Below, piece by piece: positions 54,957 through 62,195 of a DNA stretch of 64,000 bases. Under the pieces are notes generated by a model. The model saw only the letters and a program-made list of their open reading frames with translations, did no database searches and was not told where the DNA came from. Source of the stretch: Xiheibacterium sp038325765 (GTDB lineage Bacteria; Myxococcota_A; Polyangia; Nannocystales; Nannocystaceae). The stretch covers positions 1 through 64,000 of the forward strand of contig JBBQJI010000002.1 of the NCBI GenBank assembly GCA_038325765.1, written 5' to 3'. The first letter of the stretch is position 1; every line of letters starts with the position of its first letter. The position numbers and the translations under genes were made by a program.

Positions 54957-56383
54957 CGGCGCTTCTTCGGCTTCCGCTTCTGCTTTTTGGCTGGGGGCGA
55001 CTTCGCCGGCGCGGCCGGAGTCGCCGCGGCTGCATCGACGAGCACGACATCCGCCTCGGGGTCTGCATCGGCGTCATCCGCCTCCGCGTCTTGGGCCCCT
55101 TCGGCGGCCACGGCGCCTTCGCCCACCGCGGCCGGTACTGACGGCACCAAGGTGACCTGCTCCTGATACACGAGCGCGCCGCCCTGCTCTTCGAAGTGGC
55201 GCCCCTTCACGACCAGTTCCGCGACCTCGTAGCCGAGAAGCACCACGTGGAACCGCCGCGGCTGCTCGACATCGACGTCGATGACCTTGACGCCCGGGGT
55301 GAAGCCGACGAGCAGGCCGAGCTGCGCACCCGGGGTGTTGCTGCGGAGATCCAAGGTGGCCTCGGCGGCACCGGGGCGCGCGGCGAGCTTCGGCGGCCGC
55401 TCGTCGCCCAGCGGCGGTGCGGCGGCGCCCGCGGGCACCGCATCGAGATCGAGGATCACCGGCGCCGCCAGCTCCGATCCTTTGACGATGCGCACCCGCG
55501 GCATGTGCCCCGGGGCGGTCACCGCGACCATGTACTCGTGCTCGATGGGCAGGTGCTCGAAGCGCGCCTGCGGCCCATCGCGCACTTCGAACACGCGCGC
55601 GCCCTTTGGCTCGCTGTCGATCTCGATCGTGCCGTACTCGACGCGCGTGGCGTCGAGGTTGGCTTGCGCGAGCTCGGCCTCGCGCTCGGCCTCGACCTGC
55701 ACCTCGGCGTTGCGCCGCTCGATGACGTCGCCGGTGAAGAGGTCGGTCTGGGTGGCGAGCACATACGCGAGCGCACCACCGAGCATCAGGGTCGACACGA
55801 TCCACACCGCCGGCATCCCCCGACGCGGCGTGGGCGACTCGTCGTCCGGCTGTGGCAGGACCCGGCTGAGCTGCGCCGACGACGGCTCGGGCCCCACCTG
55901 GGCGAGTTGGGCCGAGACCGCGGGATCACCCGGTGACGGGAAATCGTTGGCGCGCCGCGGCAGATCGGCGAGCGACCTGGGCGGGGGCAGGGGCAGCGTT
56001 CCGATGACCGGCGTGGGCCGACGGGGCGACGCAGCGGGCGGGCGCACCGCGGTCTTGGGCGGCGTCGCGGCGGGCGGCGTCGCGGCGGGCGGCGTCGCGA
56101 ACGCGGGCGCCTCGTCGAAGACGTCGAGCAAGCCTTCGAACTCGTCGAGCACCGGCGAGACATCGGCGGCGGGCTCGAGCGCATCGGCGAGCGCGCCGAA
56201 GTCGGAGGCGGACGGCGACACGGCCGCGAATGACGGCATGGGCGTTCGATCGGCGACGATGTCCGCGGCCGGTCCCAACGCCGCGGACGATGCGGCGTCG
56301 CCCGGTCCATCCACCGGCGGCGCGACGCGCTCGCTCCACGCCAGCGCGGCGAACAGGTCGGGGGCGGGAGACCCTTGCGCCAT
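54953..56383 (-). CDS. Single-pass membrane protein with PEGA-like domain
   Basis: A 476-residue protein. Residues 1-200 are acidic and Pro-rich and probably cytoplasmic, with an A-T-P-P triple repeat; one helix at about 205-225 (AVWIVSTLMLGGALAYVLA); then a PEGA-like beta domain (YGTIEIDSEPKGARVFEV, FEHLPIEHEYMVAVTAPGHM) and a second similar unit (LRSNTPGAQLGLLVGFTPG); the end is Lys-rich. The cytoplasmic part has no kinase domain, unlike many myxobacterial PEGA proteins. TATGGT lies 10 bases before the ATG. Confidence 0.65.
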   Translation of the reverse strand: MAQGSPAPDLFAALAWSERVAPPVDGPGDAASSAALGPAADIVADRTPMPSFAAVSPSASDFGALADALEPAADVSPVLDEFEGLLDVFDEAPAFATPPAATPPAATPPKTAVRPPAASPRRPTPVIGTLPLPPPRSLADLPRRANDFPSPGDPAVSAQLAQVGPEPSSAQLSRVLPQPDDESPTPRRGMPAVWIVSTLMLGGALAYVLATQTDLFTGDVIERRNAEVQVEAEREAELAQANLDATRVEYGTIEIDSEPKGARVFEVRDGPQARFEHLPIEHEYMVAVTAPGHMPRVRIVKGSELAAPVILDLDAVPAGAAAPPLGDERPPKLAARPGAAEATLDLRSNTPGAQLGLLVGFTPGVKVIDVDVEQPRRFHVVLLGYEVAELVVKGRHFEEQGGALVYQEQVTLVPSVPAAVGEGAVAAEGAQDAEADDADADPEADVVLVDAAAATPAAPAKSPPAKKQKRKPKKRR

Positions 56384-56393
56384 CGTCCCTCAC

Positions 56394-56399
56394 ACCATA
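56394..56399 (-). promoter_or_regulatory. -10-like hexamer TATGGT
   Basis: Minus-strand TATGGT, 10 bases before the ATG at 56383, within TTGATATGGT. Confidence 0.5.
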
Positions 56400-56427
56400 T
56401 CAAACTCTCCGCACGGATGGGGCGCGC

Positions 56428-56554
56428 TCAGTCCCTCTGGGAGACCGGCCGGTCCCTCTGGGGGACCGGCCCGGTCCCTCTGGGAGACCGGCCCGGTCCC
56501 TCTGGGGGACCGGCCCGGTCCCCCTTCCACCTCCCATTCGCTGTCGCTCTCTCA
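56428..56554 (-). repeat. Expanded copy of the stop-codon-associated repeat
   Basis: On the minus strand it starts CTGAGAGAGCGACAGCGAATGGG at the stop of the prepilin peptidase gene (TGA, 56554-56552). The second hairpin has then multiplied: about four tandem units of 26-27 bases (GGGACCGGCC-GGTCTCCCAGA type, alternating GGTCCCCC and GGTCTCCC). The first hairpin is absent. It ends GGGACTGAG. Confidence 0.88.
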
Positions 56555-57526
56555 GCCGAGCACCAGCGTGTGCAGCAGACCGCTGATCTGCGGCCCGAGC
56601 AGCACGTACTCCATGGCGGCGAGTCCGAGGAACGGACCGAACGGCACGTGCTTCGCCATCACGGCGCGGTCCTCGTCGGGACCGCCGAGCTCGGGATCGT
56701 CGCCGTGGACCTCGTGCAGGTCGGTGTTGGCGATGCGCTTGCCGAGCAGCAACATCGGCACGGCGACGAGCAGTCCCTGCACGGCCCCGGCGCCGACGCA
56801 CCACGACAGCCCCAGCGGCCCCGTCCACGCCCCGACCATCGCCAACAGCTTGGCGTCGCCGAGACCGAGGGCCTCGATGCCGCGGGTGCGCAGGTACAGC
56901 CAGCGGATGCCGGCGAACAGCGCCCATCCGCCCGACGCCGAGGCCACCGACGCGATCGCATCGACGCCCAGCACGTCCGGCACGAACACGGCGAGGGCGA
57001 CGCCGATGCCGGCCATGGGCAGCACGATCGGATCGGGGATGATCCACAGATCGAGATCGACGAACACGATCACGAGCAGCGCGAGACACAGCACGAAGTG
57101 GAGCTGCCAGAGCACGAGATCGCCCGCCCCGCCGGCGACCAGCGGCACGTGCACCGCCGCCATGTACGTCGCGAACGACAGCATCCCCGCGAGGAGCTCG
57201 ACCATCAGGTAGCGCGGGGAGAACGGCGCCTTGCAGTGGCGACACCGGCCGCGCAGCAGCAGATACGAGAGCACCGGCACGTTGTCGAAGCCGGCGATCG
57301 CGTGGCCACACGCGGGGCACCGCGAGCGCGGACGCACCACGCTTTCGCCGCGCGGCATCCGATGGATGACGACGTTGGCGAAGCTGCCCCAGATCGTGCC
57401 CCACACGAAGGCGAACGCCCCCGCCCACGGCGACAACAACAGCTGGATCCACACCGCCGGGAGCTCGACGGGCAGGACGCTCGGCGCCGCCGCGCCGATG
57501 AGATGCACCCAGGGGGACTCGAGCAC
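56552..57526 (-). CDS. pilD: Prepilin peptidase / N-methyltransferase
   Basis: A 324-residue inner-membrane aspartyl protease that cuts and methylates type IV pilin and type II secretion pseudopilin precursors. Methyltransferase half: IWGSFANVVIHRMPRGES and two zinc-binding pairs, CPACGH and CRHCKAPFSPRYLMVELLAG (split). Peptidase half: VFVDLDLWIIPDPI (first aspartate) and EALGLGDAKLLAMVGAW (second, GxGD). Eight helices are expected. GTG start, 8 bases after TATGCT. It suggests type IV pili or T2SS, but no other pil genes are nearby. Confidence 0.93.
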   Translation of the reverse strand: MLESPWVHLIGAAAPSVLPVELPAVWIQLLLSPWAGAFAFVWGTIWGSFANVVIHRMPRGESVVRPRSRCPACGHAIAGFDNVPVLSYLLLRGRCRHCKAPFSPRYLMVELLAGMLSFATYMAAVHVPLVAGGAGDLVLWQLHFVLCLALLVIVFVDLDLWIIPDPIVLPMAGIGVALAVFVPDVLGVDAIASVASASGGWALFAGIRWLYLRTRGIEALGLGDAKLLAMVGAWTGPLGLSWCVGAGAVQGLLVAVPMLLLGKRIANTDLHEVHGDDPELGGPDEDRAVMAKHVPFGPFLGLAAMEYVLLGPQISGLLHTLVLG

Positions 57527-57534
57527 TTCTGGCG

Positions 57535-57540
57535 AGCATA
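57535..57540 (-). promoter_or_regulatory. -10-like hexamer TATGCT of pilD
   Basis: Minus-strand TATGCT, 8 bases before the GTG at 57526. Confidence 0.5.
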
Positions 57541-57631
57541 CGGCATGGATCCGTCACGCGCCGCCACCGCGCCGTGCCGACGCGCCCGCCCGTGCCGATC
57601 GTCTGCGGCGCCCCTGCGCATGCTCGCCTGG

Positions 57632-57637
57632 TATGCT
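57632..57637 (+). promoter_or_regulatory. -10-like hexamer TATGCT of the lipoprotein gene
   Basis: TATGCT, 10 bases before the GTG at 57648. It overlaps the only upstream in-frame ATG (57633), so that ATG probably is not used. Confidence 0.5.
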
Positions 57638-57647
57638 CGCGTGCCCC

Positions 57648-58622
57648 GTGCCCGCCCCCGCCCATCACGCCGCCCTCCACCATCGGGCGCGCCGCGCTCC
57701 ACCGCGCGCCGGCCTTGCGCGCACGCTGGCGATGGTCCTGGTGCTCGGCGGCTGCGCCGACGACAACGATGCCGGGTCGCACGCGTCCGCGCCTGCGGCC
57801 GCCGACGCACCGCGCGCTTCCGAGGGCCTCGCCAACGGCGACGTCGCCGCCGTGCTCCAGGCCCTGCACCAGAGCCACGCGCGCGTGCGCGGTGCGATCG
57901 GTCCCCACCAGCTCATCGTGAAGGCCCGCTTCGATCTCGCCCCGCAGGGCGATCCCGCCACCGCCGAGCCCGCGCTCGACGAGCTGCGTCCCCGCGCCGA
58001 GCACATCGAGGACGTCATCGAGCTGCAGTGGCTCACCGCCTCGCCCAACGTCCCGCGTTTCTCGTTGTCGCAGTCGAACGATCACCAGCGCGGCCGCGAC
58101 GTGGTCGTCGACGGCGAACGCATCTATACGCGACAGGCCAACCGCACCTGGTATGTGGGCCCGCTGCAGGCCGACGTCTACGAGCTGTGGCTCGACGACG
58201 CCCAGCGGGCGGTCTACGACGCCGTCGCCCTCGCCGCGCCCCAGCTCGCGATCGCGGTCGCCCCGGGTGCCGACGGCCAGCTCCGTCTCGCACTGTCGCG
58301 CACAGGCTCGACCAACGCGGCGCTCGTCCGCGACGATCCGCGATCGGCGTGGCGCAGCGGCGCGACGATCGACGAGATCGGCGGCACCATCGACGTCGAC
58401 GGTGGCAGCGGCGCGTGGCTCTCGGCCGATGTCCAGGTGGCCTACTCGATGCCGGGACCCGATGGCCGCGTCCTCCGTGGCAGCGTCGCCCTCGAAGCCC
58501 GCCGCACCGCCCTCGGCGCCGACGCGCCCCTGGGGATCCCGCAAGACGCCCAACCGCTGCTCGAGCGCACCCGCTACGACGCCGAGCGGGCCCGTCTGCT
58601 CGACGGCCTCGCGGGGCGCTGA
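57648..58622 (+). CDS. Lipoprotein of unknown function
   Basis: A 324-residue predicted lipoprotein with a basic n-region (HHRARRAPPRAG) and the lipobox LVLGGC. The mature part is beta-rich (RDVVVDGERIYTRQANRTWYV, LRLALSRTGSTNAALV, WLSADVQVAYSMPGPDGRVL), with a helical start (VAAVLQALHQSHARVRGAIG) and end. It resembles periplasmic lipid- or lipoprotein-binding sandwiches (LolA/LppX type) in outline only. GTG 57648 is chosen from the -10 position. Confidence 0.65.
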   Translation: MPAPAHHAALHHRARRAPPRAGLARTLAMVLVLGGCADDNDAGSHASAPAAADAPRASEGLANGDVAAVLQALHQSHARVRGAIGPHQLIVKARFDLAPQGDPATAEPALDELRPRAEHIEDVIELQWLTASPNVPRFSLSQSNDHQRGRDVVVDGERIYTRQANRTWYVGPLQADVYELWLDDAQRAVYDAVALAAPQLAIAVAPGADGQLRLALSRTGSTNAALVRDDPRSAWRSGATIDEIGGTIDVDGGSGAWLSADVQVAYSMPGPDGRVLRGSVALEARRTALGADAPLGIPQDAQPLLERTRYDAERARLLDGLAGR

Positions 58623-58694
58623 ACACTCGCGGCCTCTGCGTGTCATCGCCCGCCCGCCCGCCCGCCCGGCGGGGCACCGCGCCCGGCACGGCCC

Positions 58695-58726
58695 GGCCGC
58701 GACAGGCGCCATCGCCTGTCGCGGCC
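58695..58726. other. Perfect 14-bp hairpin downstream of the lipoprotein gene
   Basis: GGCCGCGACAGGCG, loop CCAT, then its exact complement CGCCTGTCGCGGCC. It stands between the lipoprotein stop and rsfS in a region that also has a (CCCG)n tract at 58648-58669 and GCAGGCACGCAGCC-type repeats. There is no T run, so it may be a protein-binding site or Rho-assisted transcript end. Confidence 0.7.
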
Positions 58727-58863
58727 CCGCAGCCGCAGGCACGCAGCCGCGCCGCAGGGCACGCAGCCGGCCCCCCAGGCACACCTGGCCGGGCGCGGCC
58801 CGGGCCGGTCTGCTGGACGGACTTGCAGGGCGTCGAAATCACGCGCTACAACTCCGTCCAGCA

Positions 58864-59691
58864 GTGACCCACTCCCGCGTGCACACCGACCGGGCTGCCA
58901 CAAAGACGCCCGGTGACGGCGGAGCGCGCGGCAGCATTCCCAAGCTCGAGAACCTCCCCGCGCCCCTGCGTGCCGCGCTCGATGCGGCGATCGACAAGGG
59001 CGGCAAGGCGCCGGCGATCCTCTGCGTCACGGAGATCGCGGGCTACACCGATTTCGTGTTGCTGGTCTCGGCCCGCAACGAGCGCCAGGTCTCGTCCATC
59101 ACCGACGCGGTGAGCATCGCCGCGCGGGCAGCCGGCGCCAAGGTCCTCGGCGTCGAGGGCACCGGCGAGCATCTGTGGGACCTCATCGACTTCGATGACT
59201 TCATGGTCCATGTGTTCTTTCATCCGGTGCGCACGCACTACGATCTGGAGAGCATGTGGAGCGACGCACCGCGCGTCGTGCTCGGGCTCGCGCCCGACAT
59301 CATGGACGTCAGCGAACTCGAGGCACTGGCCCTGCCCGACGGCCTGCCGGTGTACCGCGGCGACGCGACCTTCGGCGGCTTCGACGACGAGTTCGGCGAC
59401 TCGCCGCCGCCGCGGACCGTCCGCGTCCGCGAGCCCCGCACCAAGCCGATGACGCCGGCCGACTCCATCGCCGATGGGCGCCTCGCATTCGGCCACGACG
59501 GCGATTTCGGTGGCGACGACGACGACGATCTCGAGGATGACGACTTCGACGACGAGGACGACTTCGATGACGTCGACGACGCGGCCGACGATCTCGACGA
59601 CGGCGAGAATCTGCCGCCGTCGACCGACGCCGCGACGCCCGAGCCCGCCGACGCCTCGACGCCGGCCAAGCCGCCCGTCGACACGAACTGA
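58864..59691 (+). CDS. rsfS: Ribosomal silencing factor RsfS with a long acidic tail
   Basis: A 275-residue protein, more than twice the normal RsfS length of about 105-130. Residues 30-145 are RsfS: LRAALDAAIDKGGKAPAILC, VTEIAGYTDFVLLVSARNER, QVSSITDAV, EGTGEHLWDLIDFDDFMVHV, FFHPVRTHYDLESMWSDAPR. RsfS binds uL14 and stops 30S-50S joining. The added C-terminal 110 residues hold an Asp-rich run at 212-248 (DDDDDLEDDDFDDEDDFDD) and a Pro/Ala end. GTG start, 11 bases after TACAAC. rlmH follows after 30 bases, the usual gene order. Confidence 0.88.
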   Translation: MTHSRVHTDRAATKTPGDGGARGSIPKLENLPAPLRAALDAAIDKGGKAPAILCVTEIAGYTDFVLLVSARNERQVSSITDAVSIAARAAGAKVLGVEGTGEHLWDLIDFDDFMVHVFFHPVRTHYDLESMWSDAPRVVLGLAPDIMDVSELEALALPDGLPVYRGDATFGGFDDEFGDSPPPRTVRVREPRTKPMTPADSIADGRLAFGHDGDFGGDDDDDLEDDDFDDEDDFDDVDDAADDLDDGENLPPSTDAATPEPADASTPAKPPVDTN

Positions 59692-59721
59692 GTCAGGGGG
59701 CGCGCCGGGGCGCGACCACGC

Positions 59722-60150
59722 ATGCGCATCACCATCGTCGCCCAGGGCCGCAAGCCCGACCGCGAGACTGCGTCGCTGTGCGACGAATATATCCGTCGCT
59801 CGCGCACGATGGTGCCGATCGAGCTGGTCGTCTGCACCACCGCCAAGCAGCAGTGGGAGCGCGCCGCGGCGTGCGGCGGTCCGATCGTGGTGCTCGACGA
59901 GCGCGGCGAGCTGTGGACCAGTCCCGCCCTCGCCGCGCGCATCGGCCACTGGCGCGACGGCGGCACCCGTCAGCTCGCCTGCCTCATCGGCGGGGCCGAC
60001 GGCTTCTCCGACGACGAGCGCGCCCGCGCCGACGCGGTGCTGTCGCTGTCGCGCATGACCCTGCCCCACCGCCTGGCCCAGGTGGTGCTGTGCGAGCAGC
60101 TGTACCGTGCCGGCACGATCCTCGCCGGCCATCCGTACCATCACGGGTGA
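59722..60150 (+). CDS. rlmH: 23S rRNA pseudouridine1915 N3-methyltransferase
   Basis: A 142-residue SPOUT methyltransferase that methylates pseudouridine 1915 of 23S rRNA on the assembled ribosome. Motifs: VVLDERGELWTSPALA, LIGGADGFSDDERARAD, LSLSRMTLPHRLAQVVLCEQLYRA (split) and the C-terminal HPYHHG, as in the NHPYHR end of the family. Slightly shorter than E. coli RlmH. It lies behind rsfS, and its stop is in the 10-base repeat that joins it to comF. Confidence 0.93.
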   Translation: MRITIVAQGRKPDRETASLCDEYIRRSRTMVPIELVVCTTAKQQWERAAACGGPIVVLDERGELWTSPALAARIGHWRDGGTRQLACLIGGADGFSDDERARADAVLSLSRMTLPHRLAQVVLCEQLYRAGTILAGHPYHHG

Positions 60151-60172
60151 GCACGGGTGAGCACGGGTGAGG
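60143..60172 (+). repeat. 10-base tandem repeat across the rlmH-comF junction
   Basis: Three units of GGGTGAGCAC-type sequence. Each unit contains TGA and GTG: the first TGA is the rlmH stop (60148-60150) and the third GTG is the first possible comF start (60167). Confidence 0.8.
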
Positions 60173-60862
60173 CGCGTCTGCAATGGCGCCGGCTCGGGGC
60201 CGACCACGGCCGCGATGCTCCTCGACGCCCTGCTCCCGCCGTGCTGCCTCGCGTGCGGCGTGTTGCTACGTCGACCGGTGCTGCCCGAGCTGTGCACGCG
60301 ATGCCTCGTCGCCGTCGCCCCGCTGCCCGAGCCGCTGCGTCGCCAGGGTGATGCGAGCGCCCGCTTCGCCTACGATGGCCCGCTCGCCGAGGCGATGACG
60401 CGCTGCAAGTATGGCGCGGACGCGGCACTCGCCGGCGCCCTGGGCCGCGCGCTGACCCCCGATCCGCTATGGTCGTGCGCGCCGGACGGCGCCCCGTGGG
60501 ATGTGGTCACGTGCATCCCGATGCACCCGTGGCGACGCATGCGGCGCGGCTTCGATCATGCCGCGCTCATGCTCCGCCACGCCCACCGCGCCCGACCGAC
60601 GGCCAGGCGACTGCCGCGGCTTTTGACGCGGCTGCGCAACGATCCGCCCCAGGCGACGCTGCCCGCCGCGACCCGCCTCACCAACCTCGTCGGGGCCTTC
60701 GCGGTGGCGCGGGGGGCACCGGCGCTCGTCGGGGCCCGCGTCCTCGTCATCGACGACGTCACCACTACGGGCGCGACGCTCGGCGAGGCCATCGCGGCGC
60801 TGCGAAGGGCCGGTGCGATCTGCGTTGGCGGCCTCGCCCTGCTGCGCACGTTGACGGACTGA
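60167..60862 (+). CDS. comF: ComF-family phosphoribosyltransferase-like protein
   Basis: A 231-residue protein. Cys-rich zinc-ribbon-like start (LLPPCCLACGVLL, LCTRCLVAV), then a PRTase fold: FAYDGPLAEAMTRCKYGADA, VVTCIPMHPWRRMRRGFDHA, RLTNLVGAFAV and the PRPP loop ARVLVIDDVTTTGATLGEA. ComF is needed for DNA uptake in transformable bacteria; the reaction is not known. The ATG at 60215 (MLLDALLPP) may be the real start, as the first 16 residues are not conserved in the family. The TGA stop is part of the hairpin repeat. With dprA it hints at natural competence. Confidence 0.88.
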   Translation: MRRVCNGAGSGPTTAAMLLDALLPPCCLACGVLLRRPVLPELCTRCLVAVAPLPEPLRRQGDASARFAYDGPLAEAMTRCKYGADAALAGALGRALTPDPLWSCAPDGAPWDVVTCIPMHPWRRMRRGFDHAALMLRHAHRARPTARRLPRLLTRLRNDPPQATLPAATRLTNLVGAFAVARGAPALVGARVLVIDDVTTTGATLGEAIAALRRAGAICVGGLALLRTLTD

Positions 60863-60949
60863 GAGAGCGACAGCGAATGGGAGGGGGAAGGTTCCGCCGG
60901 GCTTTGCCCGGTGGAAGGGCGACCGGGTCGGTCCCCCAGAAGGACTGAG
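60859..60949 (+). repeat. Diverged copy of the stop-codon-associated repeat
   Basis: Starts CTGAGAGAGCGACAGCGAATGGG on the comF stop. It has both hairpins, but the second has two changes: GGGCGACCGG on the left and TCGGTCCCCC on the right. It ends AGAAGGACTGAG. Confidence 0.9.
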
Positions 60950-61080
60950 CTGCCCGTGCGTCTCGCAGGTGGCGACGCCGCGGGTGCCGTCGCCGCGGGC
61001 GGCCGCGTCGGCCCGCGCACCGCCGATTGTCGCGCACCACCCTTGCCCCGCGGCGCGGCGGCGGCGTACAACCCTGGGCC

Positions 61081-61566
61081 GTGGCCCGCGCGAACGCCAA
61101 GGCCGAGCGAACCGCACCGGACGCGACGCTGTCGCTCAACCGGCGCGCGAACTTCGACTACGAGGTGCTCGAGCGCTTCGAGACCGGAATGGTCCTCACG
61201 GGCAGCGAGGTCAAGTCGATCCGCGACGGCCGCATCAGCCTCACCGAGGCGTGGGCCCAGGTCGAGCGCGACGAGGTGTGGCTCATCGGGGCCCACATCG
61301 CCGAGTACCTGCTCGCCCATCGCCGCAACCACGAGCCGATGCGCCGCCGCAAGCTGCTGCTCAAGCGCCGCGAGATCGATCGGCTGGCGGATTCGGTGGC
61401 GCGCGGCGGACTCACGCTCATCCCGCTGCGGGTCTACCTCAGCGGCCGCTGCATCAAGCTCGAGCTCGGGCTATGCCGCGGCAAGCAGGTCCACGACAAG
61501 CGCGACAGCATCCGCGAGCGCGAGCACAAGCGCGAGATGGACCGCGCGATGCGGGACCGGCGGTGA
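61081..61566 (+). CDS. smpB: SsrA-binding protein
   Basis: A 161-residue partner of tmRNA in ribosome rescue. Motifs: SLNRRANFDYEVLERFETGM, VLTGSEVKSIRDGRISLTEA, WLIGAHIAEY, HEPMRRRKLLLKRREIDRL and the basic C-terminal tail (DKRDSIREREHKREMDRAM). GTG start, 8 bases after TACAAC, no Shine-Dalgarno. No tmRNA gene (ssrA) is visible nearby. The stop overlaps the next gene. Confidence 0.94.
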   Translation: MARANAKAERTAPDATLSLNRRANFDYEVLERFETGMVLTGSEVKSIRDGRISLTEAWAQVERDEVWLIGAHIAEYLLAHRRNHEPMRRRKLLLKRREIDRLADSVARGGLTLIPLRVYLSGRCIKLELGLCRGKQVHDKRDSIREREHKREMDRAMRDRR

Positions 61567-62195
61567 CCGACCCGCGCCAGCAAGCCCTGCAGACTGCCAC
61601 CCGCTGGCTCGACACCGCGAAGCGGCGAGCGCTGGGCTCGGGCGAGTGCATGGAACTCGTCGATGCGCTCGGACTGGTGCCCGGCCTGCTCCGCACCGCC
61701 GTCGGCGTGCTGTCGTGCCAGCGCGACGGTGCGGCGATCGACGCCCTGCTCGCGCTGCCGCCCGGCGTCCCCGGCTGGGCCGAAGCGCTGTACGGCGCCT
61801 TCGCGGCCGGCGTGGTGCGCACCCGCGTCGACGGCGAGCCGGTGGTGCCGATGTTGGCGATGGACTTCCGCCGCTCGCGACAAGCCGCGTTCGAGGACGC
61901 GCTCGGCCGCGCGCGCCAGGTCTTCGGCGATGCCCTCGAGCAGCTCGACGTCGGCGGCCACGTCCACTACCGCTTCGCGCTCGAAGCCCGGCGCGGCACG
62001 TTGGCCGGCCGCGCCTCGGCCATCGCCCATGACATCCAGTGGCTGCACGGCCGCCTGGGCAAGCAACGCAGCACGCGGACGTGGATCAACGGCTGGTGCT
62101 TCGACGGGCAGGGCACCGTCCGCGCGGCGGTCCAGATCCACCTCGTGCGCGCGTGGCTGAGTTGGGCGGCCCGCCAGGTGGCCACCGCCCCATGA
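61563..62195 (+). CDS. Protein of unknown function, coupled to smpB and the AAA+ gene
   Basis: A 210-residue soluble protein. Start GTG overlaps the smpB stop (GTGA), and its stop overlaps the AAA+ start (ATGA), so the three genes are translationally coupled. It is helical at the start (QQALQTATRWLDTAKRRALG) and mixed later (VHYRFALEARRGTLAGRASA, RTWINGWCFDGQGTVRAAVQ, IHLVRAWLSWAARQV). I do not recognise a family. The linkage suggests that it may be an adaptor or substrate of the ATPase. Confidence 0.6.
   Translation: MTDPRQQALQTATRWLDTAKRRALGSGECMELVDALGLVPGLLRTAVGVLSCQRDGAAIDALLALPPGVPGWAEALYGAFAAGVVRTRVDGEPVVPMLAMDFRRSRQAAFEDALGRARQVFGDALEQLDVGGHVHYRFALEARRGTLAGRASAIAHDIQWLHGRLGKQRSTRTWINGWCFDGQGTVRAAVQIHLVRAWLSWAARQVATAP

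Noticed and set aside
56428..56554. CRISPR-like array of 26-27 base units
   Set aside because: The units are contiguous with no unique spacers, and they are multiplied copies of the hairpin repeat found elsewhere. No cas genes are near.
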